Made by a program: the position numbers and the translations under genes. DNA of 64,000 nucleotides from Isoperla grammatica (lineage: Eukaryota > Arthropoda > Insecta > Plecoptera > Perlodidae). Shown here piece by piece: positions 36,393 through 46,878 of the stretch. How positions within the stretch are numbered: the first letter of the stretch is position 1; each line of letters starts with the position of its first letter. The DNA lies in contig CAMDTW010000655.1 of the NCBI GenBank assembly GCA_945910005.1, positions 188,201 through 252,200 on the forward strand, in the 5' to 3' direction. The notes below the pieces were generated by a model. The model did no database searches. It saw only the letters and a list, made by a program, of their open reading frames with translations, and was not told the origin of the DNA.

Positions 36393-39300
36393 CCGTCGAA
36401 AAATAAGAATTATAGGTTGCATTCTTCAAGAGTTTATTGAAAATGCATAAATTGAGTTTTTTCGTCGTTTTTGGTTAAAATATGAATAAAAAATAGAAAT
36501 TGGCTAATTTCAGTCTATCTACCACAAACTTCCAGTTTTAAGAGGAATCTTGCATACGGCTGGGATTCCTAAGGGTTTCAACCAAAGTTGACAAATCGTT
36601 GTTTTAGAGCGTTTCAGGCTCCAATAAGCACAATTTGTCCATTTCGTCACATTTCGATAACTTCTCTGGAAGTTACACCATCCGTTGAAAAATAAGAATT
36701 ATAGGCTGCATTCTTCAAGAGTATAATGAAAATGCATAAATTGAGTTTTTTCGTCGTTTTTGGTTAAAATATGCATAAAATATAGAAATTGGCTGATTTT
36801 AGTCTATTTACCACAAACTTCCAGTTTTAAGAGGAATCTTGCATACGGCTGGGATTCCTAAGGGTTTCAACCAAATTGCACAAAACGTTGTTTTAGAGCG
36901 TTTCAGGCTCCAATAAGCACAATTTGTCTATTTCGTCTTATTTCGATAACTTCTATAGAAGTTACACTCTCCGTCGAAAAATAAGAATTATAGGTTGCAT
37001 TCTTCAAGAGTATATTGAAAAGGCATAAATTGAGTTTTTTCGTCGTTTTTGGTTAAAATATGCATAAAAAATAGAAATTAGCTGATTTCAGTCTATCTAC
37101 CACCAACTTCCAGTTTTAAGAGGAATCTTGCTACGGCTGGGATTCCTAAGGGTTTCAACCAAAGTTGACAAATCGTTTTTTTAGAGCGTTTTAGGCTCCA
37201 ATAAGCACAATTTGTCCATTTCGTCACATTTCGATAACTTCTTTAGAAGTAACACCCTCCGTTGAAAAATAAGAATTATAGTTTTTATTCTTCAAGAGTA
37301 TTATGAAAATGCATAAATTGAGGTTTTAAGTCGTTTTTGGTTAAAATATGCATAAAATATAGAAATTGGCTGATTTCAGTCTATCTACAACAAACTTCCA
37401 GTCTTAAGAGGAATCTTGCATACGGCTGGGATTCCTAAGGGTTTCAACCAAATTGCACAAATCGTTGTTTAAGAGCGTTCTAGGCTCCAATAAGCCCAAT
37501 TTGTCCATTTCGTTACATTTCGATAACTTCTTTAGAAGTTACACCCTCCGTTGAAAAATAAGAATTATAGGTTGCATTCTTCAAGAGTATTATGAAAATG
37601 CAAAAATCGAGTTTTTTGGTCGTTTTTGGTTAAAATATGCATAAAATATAGAAATTGGCTGATTTCAGTCTATCTACCACAAACTTCGAGTTTTAAGAGG
37701 AATCTTGCATACAGCTGGGATTCCTAAGTGTTTCAACCAAAGTTGACAAATCGTTGTTTTAGTGCGTTTCAGGCTCCAATAAGCACAATTTGTCCATTTC
37801 GTTACATTTCGATAACTTCTTTAGAAGTTACACCCTCCGTTGAAAAATAAGAATTATAGGTTGCATTCTTCAAGAGTATTATGAAAATGCATAAATCGAG
37901 TATTTTGGTCGTTTTTGGTTTAAATATGCATAAAATATAGAAATAGGCTGATTTCAGTCTATCTACCACAAACTTCGAGTTTTAAGAGGAATCTTGCATA
38001 CGGCTGGGATTCCTAAGGGTTTCAACCAAAGTTGACAAATCGTTGTTTAAGAGCGTTTCAGGCTCGAATAAGCACAATTTGTCCATTTCGTCACATTTCG
38101 ATAACTTCTATAGAAGTTACACCATCCGTTGAAAAATAAGAATTATAGGCTGCATTCTTCAAGAGTATAATGAAAATGCATAAATTGAGTTTTTTCGTCG
38201 TTTTTGGTTAAAATATGCATAAAATATAGAAATTGGCTGATTTTAGTCCATCTACCACAAACTTCCAGTTTTAAGAGGAATCTTGCATACGGCTGGGATT
38301 CCTAAGTGTTTCAACCAAATTGCACAAAACGTTGTTTTAGAGCGTTTCAGGCTCCAATAAGCACAATTTGTCTTTTTCGTCACATTTCGATAACTTCTAT
38401 AGAACCTACACTCTCCGTCGAAAAATAAGAATTATAGGTTGCATTCTTCAAGAGTATATTGAAAATGCATAAATTGAGTTTTTTCGTCGTTTTTGGTTAA
38501 AAATGCATAAAAATAGAAATTGGCTGATTTCAGTCTATCTACCACAAACTTCCAGTTTTAAGACGAATCTTGCATACGGCTGGGATTCCTAAGGGTTTCA
38601 ACCAAAGTTAACAAATCGTTGTTTTAGAGCGTTTCAGGCTCCAATAAGCACAAAATGTCCATTTCGTCACATTTCGATAACTTCTTTAGAAGTAACACCC
38701 TCCGTTGAAAAATAAGAATTATAGTTTTTATTCTTCAAGAGTATTATGAAAATGCATAAATGAGGTTTTAAGTCGTTTTTGGTTAAAATATGCATAAAAT
38801 ATAGAAATTGGCTGATTTCAGTCCTTCTACAACAAACATCCAGTTTTAAGAGGAATCTTGCATACGGCTGGGATTCCTAAGGGTTTCAACCAAAGTTGAC
38901 AAATCGTTGTTGTAGAGCGTTTCAGGCTCCAATAAGCACAATTTGTCCATTTCGTCACATTTCGATAACTTCTCTGGAAGTTACACCATCCGTTGAAAAA
39001 TAAGAATTATAGGCTGTATTCTTCAAGAGTATAATGAAAATGCATAAATTGAGTTTTTTCGTCGTTTTTGGTTAAAATATGCATAAAATATAGAAATTGG
39101 CTGATTTTAGTCTATCTACCACAAACTTCCAGTTTTAAGAGGAATCTTGCATACGGCTGGGATTCCTAAGGGTTTCAACCAAATTGCACAAAACGTTGTT
39201 TTAGAGCGTTTCAGGCTCCAATAAGCACAATTTGTCTATTTCGTCACATTTCGATAACTTCTATAGAAGTTACACTCTCCGTCGAAAAATAAGAATTATA

Positions 39301-39856
39301 GGTTGCATTCTTCAAGAGTATATTGAAAATGGATAAATTGAGTTTTTTCGTCGTTTTTGGTTAAAATATGCATAAAAAATAGAAATTGGCTGATTTCAGT
39401 CTATCTACCACAAACTTCCAGTTTTAAGAGGAATCTTGCATACGGCTGGGATTCCTAAGGGTTTCAATCAAAGTTGACAAATCGTTTTTTTAGAGCGTTT
39501 CAGGCTCCAATAAGCACAATTTGTCCATTTCGTCACATTTCGATAACTTCTTTAGAAGTAACACCCTCCGTTGAAAAATAAGAATTATAGGCTGCATTCT
39601 TCAAGAGTATAATGAAAATGCATAAATTGAGTTTTTTCGTCGTTTTTGGTTAAAATATGCATAAAATATAGATATTGGCTGATTTTAGTCTATCTACCAC
39701 AAACTTCCAGTTTTAAGAGGAATCTTGCATACGGCTGGGATTCCTAAGGGTTTCAACCAAATTGCACAAAACGTTGTTTTAGAGCGTTTCAGGCTCTAAT
39801 AAGCACAATTCGTCCATTTCGTCACATTTCGATAACTTCTATGGAAGTTACACCCT
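36393..39856. repeat. 12-monomer block, copy 2 (pair with 23399-26861)
   Basis: Same marker series as the first copy, about 12,994-12,995 bp away. Private differences include TCGTCTTATTTCG (36936), ATTAGCTG in the GAAAAGGC monomer, GTCCTTCTAC (38821), GGCTGTATTC (39012) and GATATTGG (39672). After the last shared monomer this copy goes directly to the GGATTTC / TTTACAGCG monomer at 39857, omitting three monomers (long A-run, TATTTACC and GGCTAAATTC) that follow copy 1. This is another deletion between similar monomers. Confidence 0.82.
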
Positions 39857-40145
39857 CCGTCGAAAAATAAGAATTATAGGTTGCATTCTTCAAGAGTATA
39901 TTGAAAATGCATAAATTGAGTTTTTTCGTCGTTTTTGGTTAAAATATGCATAAAAAAAAGAAACTGGCTGATTTCAGTCTATCTACCACAAACTTCCAGT
40001 TTTAAGAGGAATCTTGCATACGGCTGGGATTCCTAAGGATTTCAACCAATTTGCACAAAACGTTGTTTTACAGCGTTTCAGGCTCCAATAAGCACAATTT
40101 GTCCATTTTGTCACATTTCGATAACTTCTATAGAAGTTACACCCA

Positions 40146-42400
40146 CCGTTGAAAAATAAGAATTATAGGTTGCATTCTTCAAGAGTATTATGAAAATGCA
40201 TAAATTGAGTTTTTTGGTCGTTTTTGGTTTAAATATGGATAAAATATAGAAATTGGCTGATTTCAGTCTATCTACCACAAACTTCCAGTTTTAAGAGGAA
40301 TCTTGCATACGGCTGGGATTCCTAAGGGTTTCAACCAAAGTTGACAAATCGTTGTTTTAGAGCGTTTTAGGCTCCAATAAGCACAATTTGTCCATTTCGT
40401 CACATTTCGATAACTTCTATAGAAGTTACACCATCCGTTGAAAAATAAGAATTATAGGCTGCATTCTTCAAGAGTTTAATGAAAATGCATAAATTGAGTT
40501 TTTTCGTCGTTTTTGGTTGAAATATGCATAAAATATAGAAATTAGCTGATTTTAGTCTATCTACCACAAACTTCCAGTTTTAAGAGGAATCTTGCATACG
40601 GCTGGGATTCCTAAGGGTGTCAACCAAATTGCACAAAACGTTGTTTTAGAGCGTTTCAGGCTCCAATAAGCACAATTTGTCCATTTCGTCACATTTCGAT
40701 AACTTCTATAGAAGTTACACCCTCCGTCGAAAAATAAGAATTATAGGTTGCATTCTTCAAGAGTTTATTGAAAATGCATAAATTGAGTTTTTTCGTCGTT
40801 TTTGGTTAAAATATGAATAAAAAATAGAAATTGGCTAATTTCAGTCTATCTACCACAAACTTCCAGTTTTAAGAGGAATCTTGCATACGGCTGGGATTCC
40901 TAAGGGTTTCAACCAAAGTTGACAAATCGTTGTTTTAGAGCGTTTCAGGCTCCAATAAGCACAATTTGTCCATTTCGTCACATTTCGATAACTTCTCTGG
41001 AAGTTACACCATCCGTTGAAAAATAAGAATTATAGGCTGCATTCTTCAAGAGTATAATAAAAATGCATAAATTGAGTTTTTTCGTCGTTTTTGGTTAAAA
41101 TATGCATAAAATATAGAAATTGGCTGATTTTTGGTCTATCTACCACAAACTTCCAGTTTTAAGAAGAATCTTGCATACGGCTGGGATTCCTAAGGGTTTC
41201 AACCAAATTGCACAAAACGTTGTTTTAGAGCGTTTCAGGCTCCAATAAGCACAATTTGTCTATTTCGTCACATTTCGATAACTTCTATAGAAGGTACACT
41301 CTCCGTCGAAAAATAAGAATTATAGGTTGCATTCTTCAAGAGTATATTGAAAATGCATAAATTGAGTTTTTTCGTCGTTTTTGGTTAAAATATGCATAAA
41401 AAATAGAAATTGGCTGATTTCAGTCTATCTACCACAAACTTCCAGTTTTAAGAGGAATCTTGCATACGGCCCTAAGGGTTTCAACCAAAGTTGACAAATC
41501 GTTTTTTTAGAGCGTTTCAGGCTGCAATAAGCACAATTTGTCCATTTCGTCACATTTCGATAACTTCTTTAGAAGTAACACCCTCCGTTGAAAAATAAGA
41601 ATTATAGTTTTTATTCTTCAAGAGTATTATGAAAATGCATAAATTGAGGTTTTAAGTCGTTTTTGGTTAAAATATGCATAAAATATAGAAATTGGCTGAT
41701 TTCAGTCTATCTACAACAAACTTCCAGTCTTAAGAGGAATCTTGCATACGGCTGGGATTCCTAAGGGTTTCAACCAAATTGCACAAATCGTTGTTTTAGA
41801 GCGTTCTAGGCTCCAATAAGCCCAATTTGTCCATTTCGTTACATTTCGATAACTTCTTTAGAAGTTACACCCTCCGTTGAAAAATAAGAATTATAGGTTG
41901 CATTCTTCAAGAGTATTATGAAAATGCAAAAATCGAGTTTTTTGGTCGTTTTTGGTTAAAATATGCATAAAATATAGAAATTGGCTGATTTTTAGTCTAT
42001 CTACCACAAACTTCGAGTTTTAAGAGGAATCTTGCATACAGCTGGGATTCCTAAGTGTTTCAACCAAAGTTGACAAATCGTTGTTTTAGTGCGTTTCAGG
42101 CTCCAATAAGCACAATTTGTCCATTTCGTTACATTTCGATAACTTCTTTAGAAGTTACACCATCCGTTGAAAAATAAGAATTATAGGCTGCATTCTTCAA
42201 GAGTTTAATGAAAATGCATAAATTGAGTTTTTTCGTCGTTTTTGGTTGAAATATGCATAAAATATAGAAATTAGCTGATTTTAGTCTATCTACCACAAAC
42301 TTCCAGTTTTAAGAGGAATCTTGCATACGGCTGGGATTCCTAAGGGTGTCAACCAAATTGCACAAAACGTTGTTTTAGAGCGTTTCAGGCTCCATTAAGC
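40146..42400. repeat. 8-monomer block, copy 1 (pair with 48504-50758)
   Basis: Begins with CACCGTTG and a GGTTTAAATATGG monomer. It includes the GATTTTTGGTC monomer (~41125), the monomer with a 7-bp deletion (GCATACGGCCCTAAGG at 41462), the CAGTCTTAAG / GTTCTAGG / AGCCCAAT monomer (41585), the CAAAAATCGAG monomer with GATTTTTAGTC, and a TTTAATG / GGTTGAAAT monomer (42164). Each recurs 8,358 bp downstream. The two copies flank the 6-kb region that contains the TTAGG block. Confidence 0.82.
41462..41478. other. 7-bp deletion variant of the conserved core (first of four)
   Basis: GCATACGGCCCTAAGGG lacks the TGGGATT that normally lies between ACGGC and CCTAAGG. This removes most of the right arm of the 7-bp inverted repeat. 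The same deletion occurs at about 49828, 53867 and 63099, always in the monomer that ends with CTGCAATAAG. The undeleted form of that monomer survives near 29.34 kb, 34.54 kb and 58.77 kb. All four deleted copies therefore descend from one event and trace the recent spread of this series on both sides of the TTAGG block. Confidence 0.85.
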
Positions 42401-42647
42401 ACAATTTGTCCATTTCGTCACATTTCGATAACTTCTATAGAAGTTACACCCTCCGTCGAAAAATAAGAATTATAGGTTGCATTCTTCAAGAGTTTATTGA
42501 AAATGCATAAATTGAGTTTTTTCGTCGTTTTTGGTTAAAATATGAATAAAAAATAGAAATTGGCTAATTTCAGTCTATCTACCACAAACTTCCAGTTTTA
42601 AGAGGAATCTTGCATACGGCTGGGATTCCTAAGGGTTTCAACCAAAG

Positions 42648-42672
42648 TTGACAAATCGTAAACGTTGTTTTA
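42648..42672. other. Out-of-register join with six extra bases
   Basis: The usual GACAAATCGTTG or CACAAAACGTTG segment here reads GACAAATCGTAAACGTTG, which looks like the front of one variant joined to the back of the other with a 6-bp overlap in register. The position coincides with the left edge of the 2.9-kb block whose second copy begins at 59964, where the ordinary CACAAAACGTTG is found. Unlike the chimeric monomers elsewhere, this join is not in perfect register. That suggests end joining or replication slippage. Confidence 0.75.
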
Positions 42673-45542
42673 GAGCGTTTCAGGCTCCAATAAGCACAAT
42701 TTGTCCATTTTGTCACATTTCGATAACTTCTATAGAAGTAACACCATCCGTTGAAAAATAAGAATTATAGGTTGCATTCTTCAAGAGTATTATGAAAATG
42801 CATTAATTGAGTTTTTTGGTCGTTTTTGGTTAAAATATGGATAAAATATTAAAATTGGCTGATTTCAGTCTCTACCACAACCTTCCAGTTTTAAGAGGAA
42901 TCTTGCATACGGCTGGGATTCCTAAGGGTTTCAACCAAATTGCACAAAACGTTATTTTAGAGCGTTTCAGGCTCCAATAAGCACAATTCGTCCATTTCGT
43001 CACATTTCGATAACTTCTATAGAAGTTACACCCTCCGTCGAAAAATAAGAATTATAGGTTGCATTCTTCAAGAGTATATTGAAAATGCATAAATTGAGAT
43101 TTTTCGTCGTTTTTGGTTAAAATATGCATAGAAAATAGAAATTGACTGATTTCAGTCTATCTACCACAAACTTCCAGTTTTAAGAGGAATCTTGCATACG
43201 GCTGGGATTCCTAAGGGTTTCAACCAAAGTTGACAAGTCGTTGTTTTAGAGCGTTTCAGGCTCCAATAAGCACAATTTGTCCATTTCGTCACATTTCGAT
43301 AACTTCTCTGGAAGTTACACCATCCGTTGAAAAATAAGAATTATAGGCTGCATTCTTCAAGAGTATAATGAAAATGCATGAATTGAGTTTTTCGTCGTTT
43401 TTGGTTAAAATATGTATAAAATATAGAAATTGGCTGATTTTAGTCTATCTACCACAAACTTCCAGTTTTAAGAGGAATCTTGCATACGGCTGGGATTCCT
43501 AAGGGTTTCAACCAAATTGCACAAAACGTTGTTTTAGAGCGTTTCAGGCTCCAATAAGCACAATTTGTCATTTCGTCACATTTCGATAACTTCTATAGAA
43601 GTTACACTCTCCGTCGAAAAATAAGAATTATAGGTTGCATTCTTCAAGAGTATATTGAAAATGCATAAATTGAGTTTTTTCGTCGTTTTTGGTTAAAAAT
43701 GCATAAAAAATAGAAATTGGCTGATTTCAGTCTATCTACCACAAACTTCCAGTTTTAAGAGGAATCTTGCATACGGCTGGGATTCCTAAGGGTTTCAACC
43801 AAAGTTAACAAATCGTTGTTTTAGAGCGTTTCAGGCTCCAATAAGCACAAAATGTCCATTTCGTCACATTTCGATAACTTCTCTAGAAGTTACACCCTCC
43901 GTTGAAAAATAAGAATTATAGTTTTTATTCTTCAAGAGTATTATGAAAATGCATAAATGAGGTTTTAAGTCGTTTTTGGTTAAAATATGCATAAAATATA
44001 GAAATTGGCTGATTTCAGTCTATCTACAACAAACTTCCAGTTTTAAGAGGAATCTTGCATACGGCTGGGATTCCTAAGGGTTTCAACCAAAGTTGACAAA
44101 TCGTTGTTTTAGAGCGTTTCAGGCTCCAATAAGCGCAATTTGTCCATTTCGTCACATTTCGATAACTTCTCTGGAAGTTACACCATCCGTTGAAAAATAA
44201 GAATTATAGGCTGCATTCTTCACGAGTATAATGAAAATGCATAAATTGAGTTTTTTCGTCGTTTTTGGTTAAAATATGCATTAAATATAGAAATTGGCTG
44301 ATTTTAGTCTATCTACCACAAACTTCCAGTTTTAAGAGGAATCTTGCATACGGCTGGGATTCCTAAGGGTTTCAACCAAATTGCACAAAACGTTGTTTTA
44401 GAGCGTTTCAGGCTCCAATAAGCACAATTCCTCCATTTCGTCACATTTCGATAACTTCTATAGAAGTTACACCCTCCGTCGAAAAATTAGAATTATAGGT
44501 TGCATTCTTCAAGAGTATATTGAAAATGCATACATTGAGTTTTTTCGTCGTTTTTGGTTAAAATATGCATAGAAAATAGAAATTGGCTGATTTCAGTCTA
44601 TCTTCCACAAACTTCCAGTTTTAAGAGGAATCTTGCATACGGCTGGGATTCCTAAGGGTTTCAACCAAAGTTGACAAATCGTTGTTTTAGAGCGTTTCAG
44701 GCTCCAATAAGCACAATTTGTCCATTTCGTCACATTTCGATAACTTCTCTGGAAGTTACACCATCCGTTGAAAAATAAGAATTATAGGCTGCATTCTTCA
44801 AGAGTATAATGAAAATGCATAAATTGAGTTTTTTCGTCGTTTTTGGTTAAAATATGCATAAAATATAGAAATTGGCTGATTAAAGTCTATCTACCACAAA
44901 CTTCCAGTTTTAAGAGGAATCTTGCATACGGCTGGGATTCCTAAGGGTTTCAACCAAATTGCACAAAACGTTGTTTAAGAGCGTTTTAGGCTCCAATAAG
45001 CACAATGTGTCTATTTCGTCACATTTCGATAACTTCTATAGAAGTTACACTCTCCGTCGAAAAATAAGAATTATAGGTTGCATTCTTCAAGAGTATATTG
45101 AAAATGCATAAATTGAGTTTTTTCGTCGTTTTTGGTTAAAAATGCATAAAAAATAGAATTTGGCTGATTTCAGTCTATCTACCACAAACTTCCAGTTTTA
45201 AGAGGAATCTTGCATACGGCTGGGATTCCTAAGGGTTTCAACCAAATTAAACAAAACGTTGTTTTAGAGCGTTTCAGGCTCCAATAAGCACAATTCGTCC
45301 ATTTCGTCATATTTCGATAACTTCTATAGAAGTTACACCCTCCGTCGGAAAATAAGAATTATAGGTTGCATTCTTCAAGAGTATATTGAAAATGCTAAAT
45401 TGAGTTTTTCGTCGTTTTTGGTTAACATATGCATAAAAAATAGAAATTGGCTGATTTCAGTCTATCTACCACAAACTTCCAGTTTTAAGAGGAATCTTGC
45501 ATACGGCTGGGATTCCTAAGGGTTTCAACCAAATTGCACAAA
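42660..45542. repeat. 2.9-kb satellite block, copy 1 (adjoins the TTAGG-containing segment)
   Basis: About ten monomers sharing rare markers with 59964-62844 at a shift of about 17,303 bp: GCATTAATTG (42801 and 60105), ATATTAAAATTGG, CAGTCTCTACC (a deletion), ACAACCTTCC, CGTTATTTTAG, GAGATTTTTCG with CATAGAAAATAG and GAAATTGACTG, TTTGTCATTTCG, AAGCGCAATTTG, TTCCTCC, GCATACATTG, ATCTTCCAC, CAATGTGTC, AATTAAACAAAACG and GTTAACATATG (45421 and 62724). Immediately to its right begins the poorly homogenised segment that contains the TTAGG array. Confidence 0.87.
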
Positions 45543-46349
45543 TCGTTGTTTTAGAGCGTTTCAGGCTCCAATAAGCCCAATTTGTCGATTTTGTTACATT
45601 TCGATAACTTCTTTAGAAGTTACACCCTCCGTTGAAAAATAAGAATTATAGGTTGCATTCTTCAAGAGTATTATGTAAATGCATAAATTGAGTTTTTTGG
45701 TCGTTTTTGGTTAAAATATGCATAAAATATAGAAATTGGCTGATTTCAGTCTATCTACCACAAACTTCGAGTTTGAAGAGGAATCTTGCATACAGCTGGG
45801 ATTCGTAAGTGTTTCAACCAAAAATGACAAATTGTTGTTTTAGAGCGATTCAGGCTCCAATAAGCACAATTTGTCCATTTCGTATTATTTCGATACTTTC
45901 TATAGAAGTTACACCCTCCGTTGAAAAATAAGAATGATAGTTTTTATTCTTCAAGAGTATTATGAAAATGCATAAATTGAGTTTTTTCGTCGTTTTTGGT
46001 TAAAATATGCATAAAAAATAGAAATTGGCTGATTTCAGTCTATCTACCACAAACTTCCAGTTTTAAGAGGAATCTTGCATACAGCTGGGATTCCTAAGGG
46101 TTTCAACCAAAGTTGACAAATCGTTGTTTTAGAGCGTTTCAGGCTCCAATAAGCACAAATTGTCCATTTCGTCACATTTCGATAACTTCTTTAGAAGTAA
46201 CACCCTCCGTTGAAAAATAAGAATTATAGTTTTTATTCTACAAGAGTATTATGAAAATGCATAAATTGAGGTTTTAAGTCGTTTTTGGTTAAAATATGCA
46301 TAAAATATAGAAATTGGCTGATTTCAGTCTATCTACAACAAACTTCCAG
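45543..46349. repeat. Poorly homogenised monomers left of the TTAGG block
   Basis: These units carry many private changes not seen in repeating order elsewhere: TTTGTCGATTTTG, ATTATGTAAATGC, GAGTTTGAAGAGG, GGGATTCGTAAG, AAATGACAAATTG, AGAGCGATTC, TCGTATTATTTCGATACTTTC, AGAATGATAG and ATTCTACAAGAG. The last monomer stops at AACTTCCAG, where TTAGG repeats take over. Lack of HOR membership is what is expected of a part of a satellite array that has escaped recent amplification. Confidence 0.75.
46308..46349. repeat. 42-bp satellite segment repeated on both sides of the TTAGG block (left copy)
   Basis: The segment from TAGAAATTGG to AACTTCCAG at 46308-46349 is present again directly after the filler at 46879-46920, with two substitutions (CTACAACAAAC versus CTACCACAAAC, and TTCCAG versus TTCGAG). 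Distances agree: the unit boundaries 46207 and 47067 are 860 bp apart, which is 289 + 517 + 12 + 42. The two copies could be a long staggered-break duplication that later diverged, or simply two different monomers joined out of register. Both substitutions are standard variant differences in this array, which favours the second reading. Confidence 0.7.
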
Positions 46350-46866
46350 TTAGGTTAGGTTAAGTTAGGTTAGGTTAGGTTAGGTTAGGTTAGGTTAGGT
46401 TAGGTTAGGTTAGGTTAGGTTAGGTTAGGTTAGGTTAGGTTAGGTTAGGTTAGGTTAGGTTAGGTTAGGTTAGGTTAGGTTAGGTTAGGTTAGGTTAGGT
46501 TAGGTTAGGTTAGGTTAGGTTAGGTTAGGTTAGGTTAGGTTAGGTTAGGTTAGGTTAGGTTAGGTTAGGTTAGGTAAGGTTAGGTTAGGTAAGGTTAGGT
46601 TAGGTTAGGTTAGGTTAGTAGGTTAGGTTAGGTTAGGTAAGGTTAGGTTAGGTTAGGTTAGATTAGGTTAGGTTAGGTTAGGTTAGGTTAGGTTAGGTTA
46701 GGTTAGGTTAGGTTAGGTTAGGTTAGGTTAGGTTAGGTTAGGTTAGGTTAGGTTAGGTTAGGTTAGGTTAGGTTAGGTTAGGTTAGGTTAGGTTAGGTTA
46801 GGTTAGGTTAGGTTAGGTTAGGTTAGGTTAGGTTAGGTTAGGTGAGGTTAGGTTAGGTTAGGTTAG
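46350..46866 (+). repeat. Interstitial telomeric array (TTAGG)n, about 103 units
   Basis: A 517-bp run of the insect/arthropod telomere pentamer, G-rich on the + strand. On a chromosome end this strand would run 5' to 3' toward the terminus, that is, to the right. There are two perfect runs: 42 units at 46365-46574 and 36 units at 46663-46842. Variant units are TTAAG at 46360, TAAGG at 46575, 46590 and 46638, a two-base loss at 46615-46622 (TTAG then TAGG), TTAGA at 46658 and TGAGG at 46843. Five of these seven fall within 46575-46662. Satellite flanks both sides, so this is not a chromosome end. It could come from telomere repeat capture at a break, from telomerase action on a break, or from a former terminus joined to more satellite. 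Confidence 0.97.
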
Positions 46867-46878
46867 AAGAAATTCTGT
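46867..46878. other. 12-bp filler between the TTAGG block and the satellite
   Basis: AAGAAATTCTGT matches neither TTAGG nor the satellite at that position; the satellite resumes at TAGAAATTGG (46879). The filler contains AGAAATT, which is also the start of the satellite sequence that follows, giving GAAATTCTGTTAGAAATT. Such short templated-looking insertions are common at end-joining repair junctions. The left junction has no filler and can share one or two T residues with the repeat. Confidence 0.7.

Larger units (their letters stand above)
1..46349. repeat. Satellite DNA array, left part (about 160 monomers of ~289 bp)
   Basis: Head-to-tail copies of one unit, all in the same orientation. 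The landmark CCGTTG or CCGTCG recurs at 2, 291, 581, 870, 1159, 1448, 1737 and 2026, giving spacings of 289-290 bp, and the same spacing continues to 46207. A consensus unit is about 35% G+C. Two main families alternate irregularly: one starts CCGTTG and usually continues with ATAGGCTGC, the other starts CCGTCG and continues with ATAGGTTGC. A second dimorphism in the same unit is AAGTTGACAAATCG versus AATTGCACAAAACG. No gene is visible in the whole stretch. The unit length (3 x 96 + 1) changes frame at every copy, so the stops in each frame prevent any long ORF. This is typical of centromeric, pericentromeric or subtelomeric satellite; which of these applies cannot be read from the sequence. 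Confidence 0.97.

Noticed and set aside
46350..46866. A true chromosome terminus within the window
   Set aside because: Satellite of the same family and orientation continues for 17 kb on the right side, so the TTAGG block is interstitial in this assembly.
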